Shown here: piece after piece, positions 32,809-34,216 of the stretch
How positions within the stretch are numbered: the stretch's first letter is position 1
Layout: every line of letters begins with the position of its first letter
Source of the DNA: a virus
Reading direction: 5' to 3' (one strand)
DNA length: 34,216 bases
IMG/VR virus record: IMGVR_UViG_3300009159_000177
Coordinates: 1 to 34,216 of that record
Translations under genes and position numbers: made by a program
Notes under the pieces: model-generated
Told to the model about the DNA's origin: nothing
The model's database searches: none
What the model saw: only the letters and a program-made list of their open reading frames with translations

Positions 32809-34020
32809 ATGAAGGTAAATAAAGATCAAGCAAAAGATATACTAAAGAAGTTATCACCGGAGGAATTAGCTTTATATAAACAACTTAATGCTGAACTGAG
32901 CGGATTAAATGAAGCAAGTACTAGGTCTGCTTTAAGAAGTATTATAGGTAACTGGAAGACTTACTCTACAGCAATGCTTATGGCTATTATGATGAATTCA
33001 AATATGGCTAATGCAATCAATAGATATTCTCCTGATACTTATAATGCAATCAATACTGAGATCTCACAAGATACAGTTAAAGGAACTCCAGGACAAAGAG
33101 TAGCTACTTCAGTTGAGTTAGTACAAACATTCGGTAGTGGTAAAGCAGATGTAGATCAGAAAGCACTACAAGAACAAGTATCCGAGATTCAAAAATGGGT
33201 AAAGGATAATGATGGACGTAAGTTTAAAATAGTTATTACAGCAGGAGAGTCTCAAGTAACAAATCAAAGCGACTTCGGTAAGAAAGGTTCTTTAGCACAG
33301 TTTAGAGCAGAGGAAGTAAAAAGATTTCTATCAAGAAATATAAATGCTCCTATTGAAATTAATACTCAGGTAGGTAAAACACCCTACAAGAAAGGAGTAG
33401 ATGATCCTAAGGATATAAAATATCAAGAAGAACAATTTATTAGAATTGATATTGTAGTAGATGCTGAAGATGTTTGTAGCTTTAAACCTAACCAGCCAGG
33501 TGTACAAGGAACTGCAGCAAATGGATATGTAACCTTTAGTGATTTTATTTCTGGGGAAGGAGCTGTAGTTATAACTCCAGGACAAATTCCTGACAGACTT
33601 ACTATAGAAGATGCTAATGGAAACATAAAAGCAGATACAGGATATATAACAACAGAGAAGAGTAAATATTCAGCCAACTGGAAGTACGTTCCTGCCTATG
33701 TATTAGAGTTAACAAAGATACATCAGACAAAAGCTAAAGCAGTAACAGGAGCTAAGATCAAAATAATAAGAGTTAAGGATTATGAAGATCTTAAAACACA
33801 ACTATCAACAAGACCAGATGCTTCAATGATTGGAGATGAGATTGGTCCGGCACTTGCTCAATTAAAAAAGATGGTAGAGAACGGTGTTACTGAGTTTGTT
33901 ATCTATGATAATATGGGAGTAGGTACTGTAAAATTTAGTGAGAAGTCAGGAGATTTAAAAGCAATTGTATACTCTGCAGTAGGTAAAACAGGTTACCAGT
34001 TAAAAGGAGATTGCAAATAG
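32809..34020 (+). CDS. OmpA-like domain protein, possible virion or envelope protein
   Basis: 403 aa. The N terminus (KDQAKDILKKLSPEELALYK, then LNEASTRSA) is helical and ends in LNE, a possible head-protease site. A hydrophobic run, YSTAMLMAIMMNSNMANA, follows (about residues 52-69). Residues 120-225 resemble an OmpA C-terminal domain: a strand-helix with KFKIVITAGESQV, then AQFRAEEVKRFLSR, which binds peptidoglycan in bacteria. Residues 230-403 are mixed alpha/beta and unassigned. I infer a virion or lysis-linked protein that contacts the host wall. Confidence 0.6.
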   Translation: MKVNKDQAKDILKKLSPEELALYKQLNAELSGLNEASTRSALRSIIGNWKTYSTAMLMAIMMNSNMANAINRYSPDTYNAINTEISQDTVKGTPGQRVATSVELVQTFGSGKADVDQKALQEQVSEIQKWVKDNDGRKFKIVITAGESQVTNQSDFGKKGSLAQFRAEEVKRFLSRNINAPIEINTQVGKTPYKKGVDDPKDIKYQEEQFIRIDIVVDAEDVCSFKPNQPGVQGTAANGYVTFSDFISGEGAVVITPGQIPDRLTIEDANGNIKADTGYITTEKSKYSANWKYVPAYVLELTKIHQTKAKAVTGAKIKIIRVKDYEDLKTQLSTRPDASMIGDEIGPALAQLKKMVENGVTEFVIYDNMGVGTVKFSEKSGDLKAIVYSAVGKTGYQLKGDCK

Positions 34021-34050
34021 TATAAAAAAATACAGAAATAATTGTAAAAA

Positions 34051-34074
34051 GAGTTGCTAGCGCAGCTCTTTTTT
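34051..34074 (+). terminator. Intrinsic terminator fused to a promoter
   Basis: AGAGTTGC and GCAGCTCT pair around TAGC, followed by a T run. Stem arms are identical to those at 1721 except for the loop. Contains the TTG of the next promoter in its 5' arm. Confidence 0.8.
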
Positions 34075-34090
34075 CGTATCTTTAAGTATA
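34054..34090 (+). promoter_or_regulatory. Promoter for the last gene
   Basis: TTG at 34054-34056, 20 bases, TATCTTTA at 34077-34084, then AGTATA. The leader ends in AAGGTTATG. Confidence 0.75.
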
Positions 34091-34108
34091 ATTAAAAAGA
34101 TAAAGGTT

Positions 34109-34216
34109 ATGAAAAAAGTCTTATTAGGAGCTTTACTACTAGGAAGTCTAGTATGTACAGCACAACGAAATGCAGCTCTAGATCGTAGATATTTTTATCA
34201 TTGGGAATCTACTACT
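34109..34216 (+). CDS. Secreted protein, 3' end beyond window
   Basis: Only the first 36 codons are present. KKVLLGALLLGSLVCTAQ is a signal peptide. The Cys is at position -3 relative to a likely SPase I site (CTA then Q), not a clean lipobox. The rest reads RNAALDRRYFYHWESTT. Mature function unknown. Confidence 0.6.
   Translation, partial: MKKVLLGALLLGSLVCTAQRNAALDRRYFYHWESTT

Overview
The window is a stretch of a double-stranded DNA tailed-phage genome. Every gene I can support lies on the + strand, and genes are packed with overlaps or gaps of a few bases. The DNA is strongly AT-rich. The likely host is a member of the Bacteroidota. Ten promoters match the Bacteroidota type (TTG, a spacer, then a TAnnTTTG-like box), there are no clear Shine-Dalgarno sequences, and several proteins have Bacteroidota-like relatives (an Hc1-like histone, a short holin, a DUF6492 glycosyltransferase).

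Layout. (1) 1-4.1 kb: a 5'-truncated P-loop kinase-like gene, a two-module QueF (7-deazaguanine pathway, suggesting modified phage DNA or nucleotides), a small unknown gene, and a family A DNA polymerase with an unusual active site. (2) 4.1-7.2 kb: a GroES/GroEL pair, a 57-aa histone H1-like protein, a GC-rich structured element, and small unknown, membrane or zinc-ribbon proteins. (3) 7.3-10.1 kb: a lysis module of holin-like proteins, a GH19 endolysin and an overlapping spanin-like pair, with one possible virion protein inside it. (4) 10.2-11.6 kb: DUF3310, a RecB/Cas4-like Fe-S nuclease and a ribbon-helix-helix protein. (5) 11.6-27.2 kb: a large glycan cluster with about ten glycosyltransferase genes, a sugar-nucleotide epimerase, a nucleotidyltransferase-kinase fusion, a HAD phosphatase and two methyltransferases. 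One GT-B glycosyltransferase in it is split in two by an HNH homing endonuclease. (6) 27.2-34.2 kb: small unknown proteins, two zinc-finger proteins, DUF932, a GIY-YIG homing endonuclease, an OmpA-like protein and the start of a secreted protein.

Regulation is unusually readable. The main promoter is TTG, exactly 20 bases, then TATATTTA or a close variant, usually followed by RRTATA. It appears ten times with no variation in spacing. In three copies the TTG lies inside the 5' arm of an intrinsic terminator, so stop and start signals are fused. A second short motif, CTATTTATA, sits just before three genes and may mark another expression class. Promoter-proximal genes mostly begin in a GTTATG context, and two promoters lie so close to their ATG that leaderless mRNAs are expected.

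Together the genes suggest a lytic-type phage with its own replication polymerase, chaperonin, DNA-modification chemistry, lysis set and a near-complete glycan assembly line, probably for decorating virions or remodelling the host surface. No structural backbone genes (terminase, capsid, tail) are recognisable here.
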